Part shown: positions 1 to 10,717 of the stretch, one piece after another | How positions within the stretch are numbered: the first letter of the stretch is position 1 | Layout of the letters: each line of letters begins with the position of its first letter | Origin: Guyanagaster necrorhizus | Taxonomy: Eukaryota; Basidiomycota; Agaricomycetes; Agaricales; Physalacriaceae | Assembly (NCBI RefSeq): GCF_019112545.1 | Contig: NW_025064925.1 | Location: 32,855 to 96,854 of the forward strand | Direction: 5' to 3' | Length of the DNA: 64,000 nucleotides | Program-made: the position numbers and the translations under genes | Notes under the pieces: model-generated | Databases searched by the model: none | Told to the model about the DNA's origin: nothing | Seen by the model: only the letters and a program-made list of their open reading frames with translations

Positions 1-129
1 GTCATTGAACAGTTGCTCGATCTTGTTGTGCTGACTAAGCCTTGTCCCACAGTCACCAGGTGTCCATTCTGGGTGCTGTGACTAAGCATAAATAGGAGTT
101 AAGGATTTAAAAGGAAGAAAATCGTAACA
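1..129 (-). repeat. 3' LTR of element 1 (cut by window edge)
   Basis: These 129 bases repeat at 7514-7642 with three differences, one of them CG versus CA. On the minus strand the LTR starts TGTTACGA at base 129. The remaining roughly 330 bases lie left of the window. Confidence 0.95.
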
Positions 130-144
130 TTACCCCCTCCTTAA
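130..144 (-). promoter_or_regulatory. Polypurine tract of element 1
   Basis: On the minus strand a purine-rich run (AAGGAGGGGG then TAA) lies directly before the TGTTA start of the 3' LTR. This is the usual place for priming of plus-strand DNA synthesis in LTR retroelements. Confidence 0.75.
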
Positions 145-165
145 GACCATCATCTCGATGGCTTA

Positions 166-1400
166 ATTAAGAGATAATTCATAGTCCCATATGGTGTTGT
201 CTGCCTGCATGTGTTTTTCATTTACCCATTGGTTAGATTCTGGGCCATAGCCTTTCCAGCTAACTAAGTAATCAATCATAGTTGTCATGCTGCTGCCCTT
301 TGCTTTGATTTTTCGTAGCTTATAGTTGAGGACTTAGTCAATTTCATAATGTTCTTTGTCATCAATCAAGTCAGGAGGTGGCAGTGGTGCATTTTCTTGG
401 TTTGGGAATGTGGGTGTGACATATGGGGAGAGGAGTGTTTTGTTGAAGACGTTGTGGATTTTCCAGAGTGTCAGTAACTGTAATTTGTAAGTGCTATGCC
501 CGACTTTGGTAGTGATAGGGAATGGCCCTGTACATTTGTCTGCCAACTTCTTTTTCGGTTGAGGTAGGTATAGGTTCATGGTATCTAGCCAAACTTTGTC
601 CCCAATGGAATATTTGTGCACTGGGTGACAGTGCTTGTCATACTGTTTTTTCATTGATGTGGCTGCTTTTTCAAGTGCTGTTTTGGTTTTGGCATGTATG
701 TTTGCCATTGTGGTGGCAAAATCTGATGATGCTGGCATCAATGTATGGTGATGTTTTGTTTGGAAAATGAGAGGATGTCTGCCATAGTTGATAAAGAAAG
801 GCATCTTTCCTGTTGCTGAATGTACTTGATTATTGTGTTGGAATGCTGTGAGAGCGAGCCATTCAACCCAGTCATCCTGTCGATAACTGATGAACAATTG
901 AAGGTACTTTTCTATTTCTTGGTTAATGCACTCTGTTTGTCCATCAGTTTGAGGGTGATATGCCATCGATGTGTTTTGTTTGATATTTAGCAGGCGATAC
1001 AGGTCAGCAATGAATTTTGAGATGAATTGGGGGTCTCAGTTGGAAATGACGACTTGGGGCATGTCATATTTGGCATAGACTTCATCTTGCAATATTTTTG
1101 CCCACCTTTCAGAGTTGAGTTCCATAAAACAAGTGACAGGAATAATTGCTTTTGAGAATCGATCAACAATGACCAGTATGGTGTCATAGCCATTGCAGTT
1201 GGGTAGTCCCATGATCATGTCTACCAAAATATGAATCCATAGGGATGATGGGACCTCATTTGGATGTAATGGTGCTGCCTATGGTCTTGTTGATGACTTG
1301 CTTCTTTAGCATACTTCACATTCCTTGATGTAGTTGATGACATCAATTCCCATTTTAGGCCACCAACAATTGTGCAAGACTAACTCCTTCATTTTGGCAA
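166..1400 (-). pseudogene. Element 1 integrase and chromodomain
   Basis: The integrase core is readable in pieces: VDMIMGLPNCNGYD, then VIVDRFSK, and further on AYHPQTDGQTE, all standard Ty3/gypsy landmarks. A zinc-finger half (ECEVC) lies near 1310. After the core, the frame past the stop at 334 continues into YLVSWKGYGPESNQW at about 200-275, a chromodomain core of the kind that guides chromoviruses to chromatin. Stops interrupt the reading frame near 1036 (an arginine CGA changed to TGA), near 1312 and at 334. Read-through at each point restores a coherent domain, so this is decay by point mutation rather than deletion. Confidence 0.88.
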
Positions 1401-1890
1401 CACCCGAGTGGCTGGCTGTCATGTGGTCATGACTGATGGCAATGATCTCCCCTCACAACTTGTTGTCCTGTGGTATATAGATTTGTCCATTATAATGAAT
1501 GAGTCCACCTTCCTGGATTAGATCTCATTCATGGTTTAGTGATGGTGTGATGCATTGGTCCCATTTATGACTGTTCCATGTTGCACTTTTGATGTGCTCA
1601 TGCATCTCTTCTTTGGTTGGCATTATCATGGCATGGAAATGTTCAGGGGAGAGGATGATGACTCCTTCATTGTCACTTCCCCTCTGATTGTGGTCTGCAT
1701 GGTGGCTGAGGAGATCAGCCTTTTTATTGGCTGTCCCTGCTTTATGATGGAGAGTATATTGGTATTGGCTGAGTTCTGTGATCCAGCAGGCTTGTTCGTG
1801 GTTCAGCTTTTGGGGCTGTCAGAAGTATCTGAGGTTCTGGTGATTGGTCCAGATCTCAAAAACTTCAGTGGTGCTGATCAAGTAATGCCA

Positions 1891-3273
1891 TCATTCTTCC
1901 AAGGATAGCATGATTGCTAGTAGTTCCTTGTCATAGATTTTGTAATTTCTTTCTGTGATACTAAGGGTCTTCGAAAGGAATGCAATGGGGTGCCACTTTC
2001 CAGCTTGTTCTTGGGAGAGTACTGCACCGATTGCCCCTTTGCTGGAGTCAGCCTCCACCTGGAATTTCCCTTCCTGGGTGGGGATAGCAAGAATGATGTC
2101 TTCAGCTAGGCACCACTTTAAGTCATTAAACATGGATCGTTGGGAGAATCCCCAGGTCCATGGAGCATTGCTGGTAAGTTGTGTCATGAGGCATACTATT
2201 TTGCTGTAGTCTTGGATGAACCATCGATAGAAATTGGTGAAGCCAAGGAAGGATTGTAATTCCTTCTTTTTGTTCTGTTCTGGCCATTCGGTCACCCTGG
2301 CCACCTTAATTGGGTCCATCCATATGCTCCCTTCACTGATAATGACTCCAAGGTACTCTGTTTCCAGTACTTTGAATTCGCACTTCTCCACTTTGAGGAA
2401 CAACTGATGTTTTCTCATGAGGGCGAGCACTTGTCGTACCAATTTCCGGTGCTCCTCCTTTGTTCCTGACATGATCAGGATGTCATCGAGATAGATAGTG
2501 ACTTTTCTGGTGGCGATGAGGTCTTTAAATATATTGTTCATCATCCACTGGAATGTGGCAGAGGAGTTTGTAAGTCCAAAGAACATAACAGTTGGCTCGA
2601 ACAATCCTCGATTGGTCCTGAAAGCAGCCTTCCATTCGTCTCCTTCCTTAATCCAGATGTTGTTATATCCCCATCAAACATCAAGTTTTGTATAGTACTT
2701 GGTGCCCTGCAGTTTATCCATTAGTTCCAAAATGAGGGGGAGAGGGTAACAGTTTTTGATCATCATTTCATTCAGTTTTCGGTAATCCTAGACTGGTTGC
2801 AGCTTTCCATCCTTCTTTTTGATGAAGAAGAATGGTGATGCCATTGAGGACTTGGAGGGTTGAATTTGTCCACTAGATAGGTTCTCTTCCAGAAACTTGT
2901 CGAGTTTCTGTTGTTCTTGATTGCTAAGTGAATATGTTTTGCAGTCTAAATTGGCATTCGCATTTGGGATCAACTTGATCGCATGATCCCAGGGTTTTGG
3001 GGCTGGGAGTTCATTGAAGCTCTCTTTCTCAAAGAGGTCTTGATAATCCCATGCCCATTCTGGTACTATTTCCTCAAAGGCCTTCTCCCCTTTGCCCTCA
3101 TTTGCCTTTGCCACCAGGTTATTGGCATGATGAATGGCTTGCACATGTATCTCCCTTTGTAGGTCAATGGTGAGGATTGTTTCTCCATTCTCCATTTCCT
3201 CATCCCACTGATCCTCTGGATCTTCATCAGGTAATTCAAAGGGGATTTTTCGATACCAGCACTGAGTGAACAT
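1891..3273 (-). pseudogene. Element 1 reverse transcriptase and RNase H
   Basis: The 3273-2788 part holds the protease-RT linker and the RT start (FFFIKKKDGKLQPV). After a stop the RT continues, and 2604-1891 holds the catalytic YLDD motif (VTIYLDDILIMS) followed by thumb and RNase H (IAFLSKTLSITERNY). A tryptophan codon has become TGA near 2675, where element 2 still reads LDIWWGYNN. The YLDD box itself is intact here, unlike in element 2. RNase H remnants continue toward about 1550 with more stops. Confidence 0.9.
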
Positions 3274-3387
3274 GACTCACCCAGTTTTCCAGTTTATCAG
3301 CAGGTTATGTCATATGAGCCAATCATGACCTAAGAAGACCTCTTTGGTCCCGAGATCGGTTATGGCTAAGTTGATTCATTTGGAGTG

Positions 3388-3600
3388 ATCTCCGATTGTG
3401 AGTCATATTTTGATGAACTCAGTGATCGACCTGGCTTGGTTTTTGGTCCCATCGGCATTATAAACAAGGATGGGCACCACAGTGGCCCATGTTGGGAGTT
3501 TGTGCTTGTCAACAAAAGCCTGATTTATAGAGCTCCCTGTACAGCTGCTATCGATTAGGGTGGTTACAGAATGTAGTGCTTGCAACATTAGGGTCTCGAT
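3388..3600 (-). pseudogene. Element 1 aspartic protease
   Basis: The retropepsin active site expected as DSG reads DSS here (LIDSSCTGSSI), followed by FVDKHKLPT and VYNADGTKN, as in chromoviral proteases. The glycine-to-serine change would be expected to disable the enzyme. The open stretch ends at 3403. Confidence 0.8.
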
Positions 3601-4029
3601 TTGAGCTTTAGTGGCCCATGTAATTCATCAAGCCACTCAAGTGCTTGGTGTCATTCTGCCCATGTTATTCCTCCTATTACTTTGCTGGTTGCCTCCTTGG
3701 TCCAGGTTCGATGCACCCAGTTTTTTAGTATGGCTGTTGCTGCTTCCTTCATCCCTGCTTCTTTGATGGCCCTCCAAGTCCACTCAGTATTGAATGGTTT
3801 GAGCCAGGCTATGGGGCTTGCTGCCTTTGTTCAGCCTGTAGGTGTTTGAGTTTTTTCTTGCAATTCATCAGTGTGTGCAGTAATCAATTGGAGTATATTT
3901 GAATGCATAGATATTGGTGACATATTTGTGACTACAAAAGTACCATGAGTCTGACTAGCAGCTGCATGGGGCACACCTTTGGTTTCAAGGGCTGGTTCAG
4001 CAGAATTGCTCACTGACCAGCTGGCTCTT

Positions 4030-6922
4030 TTACTTCTTCGACTTTGGTCTCTGCACTGAGCTCTTCTTCTTCCTTTTGTAGTTCAGCAATCTGAGCTCAT
4101 ATATCTTTGCAGGTTTGTTTCTTCTTTGGGCAGTCTTTGGCCATGTGGCCCTTCTGTCCGCAGTTGAAGCATTTTCCCTCCTTCTTCATCCAGTCTATAT
4201 CCATTGGCTTTCCTGCTCTAGTGTATGTGGTGCCAGTCTCTGTTTTCTGGCTCCCATAGGATGAGATTGAGGATGTCCTCTGTGATTTCCTGGCAGTTTG
4301 CCCTGTTTTATTATTTGGGGTTGGCGGGGTCAGCTTCTTGTAGTCTTGTAGCATCAACGATTCTGCTTTCTGCCTTTGTCACTTTTTATACATCTCGATG
4401 ATCCACCCTTTCCATTTATCATACCCAACAGGCATCAATAGTTTGACACCCATGGCTGAAATCATCATGAGATATGAAGAAGGGACTCCTCTTTTGAGGG
4501 CTTTGACCATCCGTCCATCATTGGCAATGTCTTCTCATATCCCTGCTAATTTGGCGAGCCATTCCAGCTCATCGAAATAATCTGTAGCCACCTTGTCCCT
4601 CATCTTGTACTCCTTGATCTTCTGTTTGTATACCTCCTGCACCACCAGATTGATGAATTTGTCATTGAGCATTTGTTTAAACACCAGCCAGGAAGGGTAT
4701 CAGTAGTGATCTCATGTGAAGGATTGGAAGTTCGGGGCAATGAGAATCCACCAAGTCTTGGCTTTTTCCTCTAGATATGAGGCAGCGAAGATGACTTTGT
4801 TCATATCAGACCCTAGGTATCCAACATAGACCTTGAAGTATTGCTCGCAGTCTATGAGAAATCTGTCGATATCATCAAAGGCCCCTTTAAAAGGGCAGGG
4901 TTTTTGGAGTAAATCTGGTTGGCATTAGAGGACATGGGCCTTTTCTGGCAATGGCCTCATGGGATTGGGCCATCTGTTGAAGGGCAGCTGTTGCCATTCG
5001 GAGGGTGGACTGGGGAAGGAATGGAGAGAGTGGTCATCAGCCACTGGGCTCTCTTTCGGTTCTTCAATCCAGACAATGACCCCATCTCGAATTGTAAATC
5101 TGAGTCTGGTGGCTTCGGGATCATCTTGTATGAGTTCTTTTCCTGTTCCACTGGTCCCAGCCTGGTCAGGGGGTGGTTGTCCTCCTAGGAGTCGGCTTCC
5201 TTGGCCTGTCCAAGGGTTTGGGTGCCTCATGGTTGGTTGTACTCAGGTTTCAGCAAGCCAAGTTGCCATGGTTCGTACCGAGTAGTCAGAGTCTGTAAAG
5301 GTACTTTGAGATGATGGGGCCTGATACACAGCCTGTTTCAGTGTAACGGAAGGGGTTTTTGGCATTGGTTGTATAGTTTATAATACTGGATAGGCTGGAG
5401 GGCAGCTGACCAGATATTCAGAGTGCCGTTGATTGTACTGTTGGGTGGCATAATCTGTTGCTGCCCATTTCAGGATTTCTGTTTGTTTATTAGTGTCTGA
5501 ATGCATGTATAGCTGTCCTATCTGCAATGCTACCCAGGTAGCATTGTGCCATAAAAATCTTACTCCATGCAGGTAATACTCCTGGTACTCCTGCATCCTC
5601 TCTTCCTGTGCCAGCCTTTTTACCTCTCCTTTGTCTGTTTCTTCCTGTTCATTGTATGATGGTCCCCTGGGGGGTTCACTGTCCTCTGTTTCTTCTTCCT
5701 CATCCTCCTTGTCTTCCTCAAGGAGGGAACTGATGGGCTGGGTGTAGATACTCTCCATGACCCCTTGCAGAACTGTCATCTTGCTCCTCTGGCTGGGTGC
5801 TCAGTCCAGCAGTTGCAGTAACTTCATAGGTGGCAGTGGGTCAGTTCCCAATGGATGCATCATATCGATTTCCTCCTGTCACTCTTGTCACCTCCACTCG
5901 CTTATGATAGAGGTGGACATTGTGTCTGTAGTCATCGTTGATAAGCTGCCCGACCACTCTACTTCTGAGAAAACCTTGGAGGGCACAGGTGGGGATGTGA
6001 GCGTTTCCAGAGACCCATAGTCCATAGTGCCCAAGAACAGACTCATCGCTTCTGAAGGTAGTGTCAGCACTGGGGGTTCAGGAGGAGGAAGGATACTCAG
6101 GGGTCAGAGCCCTTGGGTATTGTCGAGTTCTGGTGCCATCTGCCCAGTGCTCTGGAAACCTGCTGCTTGGAGTATTGGGCTTGTGGAAGATGGGGGCTGA
6201 TGCAGAGGGGTTGGCTTATATGGGAGTGAGGATACTGATACCCTTGGGTTGGAGTCCATACCAGTTGCTGATATCAGCCCTATCCAGTCTGGCTCTCTCG
6301 ACTGTCTGCTGCTCATCTCTGTGGAGCTCATCATACTGGGCCACCTCCTGCCTCTACTGCTCATCCTCTGTGTCTGTCCTTTCTGACTTGCAATGTACTG
6401 GCTGCAGCTCATTCTGCTGCCTTCACTCCTCCTGTCGAATGACATTGTCATAGTCAAACAGGATAGAGAAGTCCCAGATTGGGAAGTACCAGTGGATGGT
6501 CTCTTTCCATACCTGTCATCACTGCTCTTCTGCTGTGAGAACCTGCCCCATCCTGGAGCTGGTCCTGGTGGGGGGGTGGGGGCTGTTAGACTGGCTTCAA
6601 GGAGTTCCAGAGCGGGATCATCAAGCCATCTGAGAGGCATTGAGAGAGTCCCTGGCATGGTCAGCAATCCCATGGGTATGGGAGGCAGAATCGGGGGAGG
6701 GGGACTGCTGGAAGAAGTCCTCTGGGAGGTCTTCATCCTCATGGTTGGGGGGTGGGCCTCATATGAGTATACTATTCCTTCCTGGGATGCCAGGGTCTGT
6801 GTTTCTGGATCGGGGGGGGGGGCATTGCTCTCCCATTTCTTCTTGATCATCTCTTGGATGCATGCTGCTAGGCCTGGCTTCTGGGGGCTGGTAGGTCGTT
6901 CTTCAGGATTCAGAGATGTCAT
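4030..6922 (-). pseudogene. Element 1 gag, capsid and zinc knuckle
   Basis: Gag begins around 6922 with a proline- and serine-rich N-terminal part (6104-6922), continues through an acidic stretch at 5378-5779 and capsid-like sequence (4680-4920), and ends with a CCHC knuckle (CFNCGQKGHMAKDC) at about 4140-4185. Frame breaks separate these blocks. The protein would package element RNA in a virus-like particle. Element 2 has the same layout, which supports the call for the N-terminal part, where no domain is recognised. Confidence 0.75.
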
Positions 6923-7172
6923 GGAGGGGGAGGTCAGAGGTTACATTTTGTAGGATTTCTCGAATGTGTAAGAATTCATTGTAGTGTCTAAGGGCTCAGG
7001 CAGTAATAGAGTGATGTCCTCGACACAGCTGAATAATCACCAAAAGCCCTATCAGTGTTCCGATGATGGAAGAGAGGAGTCCAAAGAACTCATGGTCGAA
7101 GTTTGGGTCTGTAGCAGTTGTGGGGGGCATTCAGTTTCTCAGCATGATTGGGCTTGAGAAAGGGAAGTAGAA

Positions 7173-7185
7173 AGCTTCAAGCTAA
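7173..7185 (-). promoter_or_regulatory. Self-primed primer-binding site, element 1
   Basis: One base inside the 5' LTR end the minus strand reads TTAGCTTGAAGCT. It is complementary, with one G:U pair, to AGCTTCGAGCTAA inside the LTR at 7338-7350, which lies about 30 bases after a TATTTAA box. This fits Tf1-type self-priming by the RNA 5' end rather than a tRNA primer. Confidence 0.65.
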
Positions 7186-7186
7186 T

Positions 7187-7642
7187 TGTTAGGCCCAAGC
7201 ATCACATGAATGAGACCTCATGATAAATGGCTGTCCCTTTGCACTTTGAGGGATCAGCTGAGTTCATGGAGTTGGTCTTCCATCGGTGTGACCCAAGGTC
7301 TTGTGGTAGACTCGAGATAGAATGGTAGTTATAAACTTTAGCTCGAAGCTGGGGTTTTAGGCCAGCAAGAGCAAGCTCTTAAATACCATATATGTAGGGC
7401 TATTCTTACTATGTGTCTATTGTGGTTTCCTCTGTCCTTTGTCTGTTCACCCTTGGTCATCATTATGATACATAAAAGGTTTTTTGTGCACTGCTGGTTG
7501 TCATGGGTGACTTGTCATTGAACAGTTGCTCGATCTTGTTGTGCTGACTAAGCCTTGTCCCACAGTCACCAGGTGTCCATTCTGGGTGCTGTGACTAAGC
7601 ATAAATAGAGGTTAAGGATTTAAAAGGAAGAAAATCATAACA
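7187..7642 (-). repeat. 5' LTR of element 1
   Basis: This 456-bp LTR has TGTTA...TAACA ends. On the minus strand it starts at 7642 and ends at 7187. It carries a TATTTAA box at 7379-7385 and the proposed RNA start/primer at 7338-7350. Its visible overlap with the other LTR of the same element is about 98 percent identical. Confidence 0.93.
7379..7385 (-). promoter_or_regulatory. LTR TATA box, element 1
   Basis: TATTTAA on the minus strand, conserved at the matching place in the LTR of element 2. The distance to the self-priming sequence is about 30 bases, as expected for a TATA-directed start. Confidence 0.6.
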
Positions 7643-8250
7643 ATTTGGCATAAACTTCATCCTGCAAGATCTTTGCCCATCCTTCAGAGGTCAGTTCAGT
7701 AGAACAGGCAACAAGAATGATGGATTTAGAGAAGCAGTCAACTATGATGAGGATTGCATCATAGCCATTGCAATCAGGGAGGCCAGTAATCATATCGACT
7801 GAGATGTGAGTCCAGGGCAATGATGGGATTTCATTTGGGTGAAGCAGCACAGCTTGAGCCTGAGTTGATGATTTGCCATGTTGGCAAACTTCACATGCTT
7901 TGATGTATGCAATAATATTATTTCCTATCTTGGGCCACCAGTATTCTCATAATACCAGTTCCTTGGTTTTGGCTACACCAGGGTGACCCACTGTGGCATG
8001 ATCATGGCAGGTAGCAATGATCTCATCATGTAATCCCTGATCTTGTGGTATATAGATCCATCCATCATATCAGATTAACCCTCCTTCCTTCATCATTTCT
8101 CATTCGTGGTTGAGGGATAGGGCCACTCATTGATCCCACTTGTGGCTGTCCCAGATTGCACTCTTGATGCACTCATGGATCTCCTCCTTTGTGGGCATTA
8201 TCATGGCCCTGAAATGTTCAGATCATAACAATGTTACCCCCTTGTTGTCA
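7643..8250 (-). pseudogene. Element 2 integrase N-terminal part
   Basis: At 7650-7850 the frame reads SVDMITGLPDCNGYDAILIIVDCFSK, ending at DEVYAK where the LTR of element 1 cuts in. The zinc-binding half lies at 7880-7960 (ACEVC, with CQHGKSS following). The fragment lacks the rest of the DDE core and the chromodomain. Confidence 0.85.
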
Positions 8251-9700
8251 GTACTCTCTTGATTGTGATTGGCATGTTGGCTCAGAAGATCAGCTCTCTT
8301 GTTTGCCATGCCGGCTTTATGATGAAGGGTGTATTGGTATTGGCTGAGCTCCATGATCCATTGGGCTTGTCAGTGATTAAGTTTCTGGGGTTGTCAGAAA
8401 TATCAGAGGTTTTGATGATTGGTCCAGATCTCAAAAACCTCTATGGCCCCAATGAGGTAATGTCACCATTCTTCCAAGGCAAGCATGATGGCAAGAAGTT
8501 CCTTGTCATAGATTTTATAATTTCATTCAGTGATTGTGAGTGCCTTAGATAGAAATGCAACAGGATGCCATTTCTTGTCTTGTTCTTGAGATAGGACAGC
8601 CCCAATTGCCCCTTCACTTGAGTTGGCCTTGACTCGAAACTTTCCTTCCTGCATTAGTATGGCAAGGATTATGTCCTTGGTGATCCACTATTTGAGGTTG
8701 TCAAACACACCCTGCTGGAGTTGTCCCCAGGTCCAAGGGGCATTCCTGGTTAGTTGCATCATTGGATGAACAATTTTGCTGTAGTCCTGAATAAAGCACC
8801 AGTAGAAGTTTGTGAATCCAAGGAATGATTGCAGCTCCTTCTTCCTTGTTGGCTCTGGCCACTCTGTTACCCCTGCAACTTTAATGGGGTCCATCCAAAT
8901 ACTTCCCTCTGAGATAATGACTCTGAGATACTCTGTTTTGAGTACTTCAAATTCACACTTCTCTGCCTTGAGGAATAGTTTGTGCTTCCTCATGAGGGTC
9001 AGTACCTGTCACACTAATCTTCAATGCTCCTCTTTTGTTTTAGACATGATTAGAATGTCATTGAGGTAAATAGTGACTTTTCTGGTGGCGACAAGGTCCT
9101 TGAATATGTTGTTCATCATCCATTGGAAGGTTGCCAGGGAATTAGTGAGCTCAAAGAACATGACTGTTGGCTTGAACAGTCCTTGGTTTATCCTGAATGC
9201 CACTTTCCATTCATCCCCTTTCTTGATGTGAACATTATTATATCCCCACCAGATGTCAAGCTTGGTGTAGTATTTGGTGCCTCGGAGTTTGTCCATCAAC
9301 TCTGAGATCAACAGAAGAGGGTATTGGTTCTTGATCATCATTTTGTTAAGCTTCTGATAGTCTTAGACTGGTCAGAGCTTGCCATCCTTCTTTTTGACAA
9401 AGAAGAATGGTGATGCCATGGGGGATTTTGAGGATCTGATTCATCCACTGGACAAGTTCTCATCTAAGAACTTGTTGAGTTCCTGCTGCTTGTTGTTGCC
9501 AAGTGGATATGTTTTGCAGTCCAGATTGGCATTTGCATTTGGGATTAATTTGATCACATGATCCTATGGTTTCAGCTCTGGTAGTTTATCAAAACACTCT
9601 TTTTTGAACAGATCCTTGAAGTCTCATGCCCATTCAGGCACTATCTCATTGAAGGTCTTTTCCTCTCTTCATTCACTAGCTTTGGCAGTGAGATTATTGG
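8250..9700 (-). pseudogene. Element 2 reverse transcriptase and RNase H
   Basis: The RT palm at 9021-9341 reads LDIWWGYNNVHI, then VTIYLNDILIMS. The catalytic YLDD is YLND, a D-to-N change consistent with one G-to-A transition, which should abolish polymerase activity. The connection domain lies at 8688-8993 (KELQSFLGFTNFYWCFIQDYSK). RNase H remnants follow toward 8250 with several stops. Confidence 0.88.
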
Positions 9701-9782
9701 CATGGTGGATGGCATGAATATGTAGTTCTCATTGTAGGTCAATGGTGAGGATGGTTTCCCCATCCTCCATCTCTTCATCCCA

Positions 9783-10136
9783 CTAATCCTCTGGATCCTC
9801 ATTAGGTAATTTGAATGGGATCTTCTGACACCAGCATCTTGCAAATGTAATCTGTCTGGTTTTCCAATTGATCAGCAGGTTGTGATGTATGAGCCAGTTA
9901 TGATCAAGAAAGATTTCTTTGGTTCCAAGATCTGTGACTGCCAAGTTGATCCATTCGGAGTGATCACTGATCATAAGCCTAAGCTCTATGAACTCAGTAA
10001 TCAAACTGGCCTGGTTTTTGATCCCATCAGCATTATAAACTGGGATCAGAGCCACAGTAGCCTGGGTTGGGAGTTTGTGCTTATTGATAAAAGCACAGTT
10101 GATGGAGCTTTCTGTGCATCCACTGTTGATTAGCAC
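9783..10136 (-). pseudogene. Element 2 aspartic protease
   Basis: The retropepsin motif reads NSG (LINSGCTESSI) instead of DSG, followed by FINKHKLPT and VYNADGIKNQ. The D-to-N change removes the catalytic aspartate. The downstream part (FLDHNWLIHHN) matches the flap and C-terminal parts of chromoviral proteases. It leads into the RT region after a frame break. Confidence 0.82.
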
Positions 10137-10717
10137 AGTTATGGCATGGATGGATCAAGATGTGAGAGTCTTGATCTGGGCTTTAGCAAGCAAGTCTCAT
10201 CCAGTTGTTTTGGATCATCAGATGAACTTCTGTGGTCCATGAAGTTCATTGAGCCACTCTAAGGCTTGGCACTGTTCAACCTTCCTCATTCCTTCCACTA
10301 TTTCATCAATTATTTCTTCAGCTCAGGTCTTGTGGACCCAGTTTTTAAGTATGGCTTTTGCTGTTGCTTCATCTTTGGTGTCTTTGATAGCTCTCCATGT
10401 CCATTAGGTGTCAAACAGCTTGAGCCAAGTACTGGGGCTCTCTGCCCCTGTTTGGCCTGAGGGCGCTTGAGTTTCTTTTTGCAATTCATTAGTGTGCAAG
10501 ATAGAAATCTGAGGTATATTCAAATGCATGGTAGTGGTAGGCATAAAGATAACTACAGAAGTACTATCAGTCCAACTAGTGGCTGGAGATTGCACACCAT
10601 AAAGTCCTTTGGCCAGTTTAGTGGAATCACTCACTGGCTGGCCATGTCTTTTACTTCTTTCATCTTGGTCTCTGCTCTGAGTTCTTCATCTTCTTTCTGC
10701 AATTCAGCAATCTGTGA

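Larger units (their letters stand above)
1..7642 (-). mobile_element. Ty3/gypsy chromovirus, element 1 (nearly complete, coding region decayed)
   Basis: The element reads on the minus strand. Its 3' LTR is cut by the window edge (1-129) and its 5' LTR is 7187-7642. Order on the minus strand is LTR, primer site, gag with a CCHC knuckle, protease, reverse transcriptase, RNase H, integrase and a C-terminal chromodomain, which is the chromovirus order. The coding region is broken by many stops. Several are clear C-to-T or G-to-A changes: CGA to TGA just after the integrase residues VVISN near 1036, TGG to TGA in the RT near 2675, and CAA to TAA in the integrase zinc region near 1312. It is inserted in the integrase gene of element 2. 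Confidence 0.93.

Noticed and set aside
522..770. Plus-strand open stretches inside the gypsy elements
   Set aside because: They are antisense shadows of integrase, RT and gag on the minus strand.
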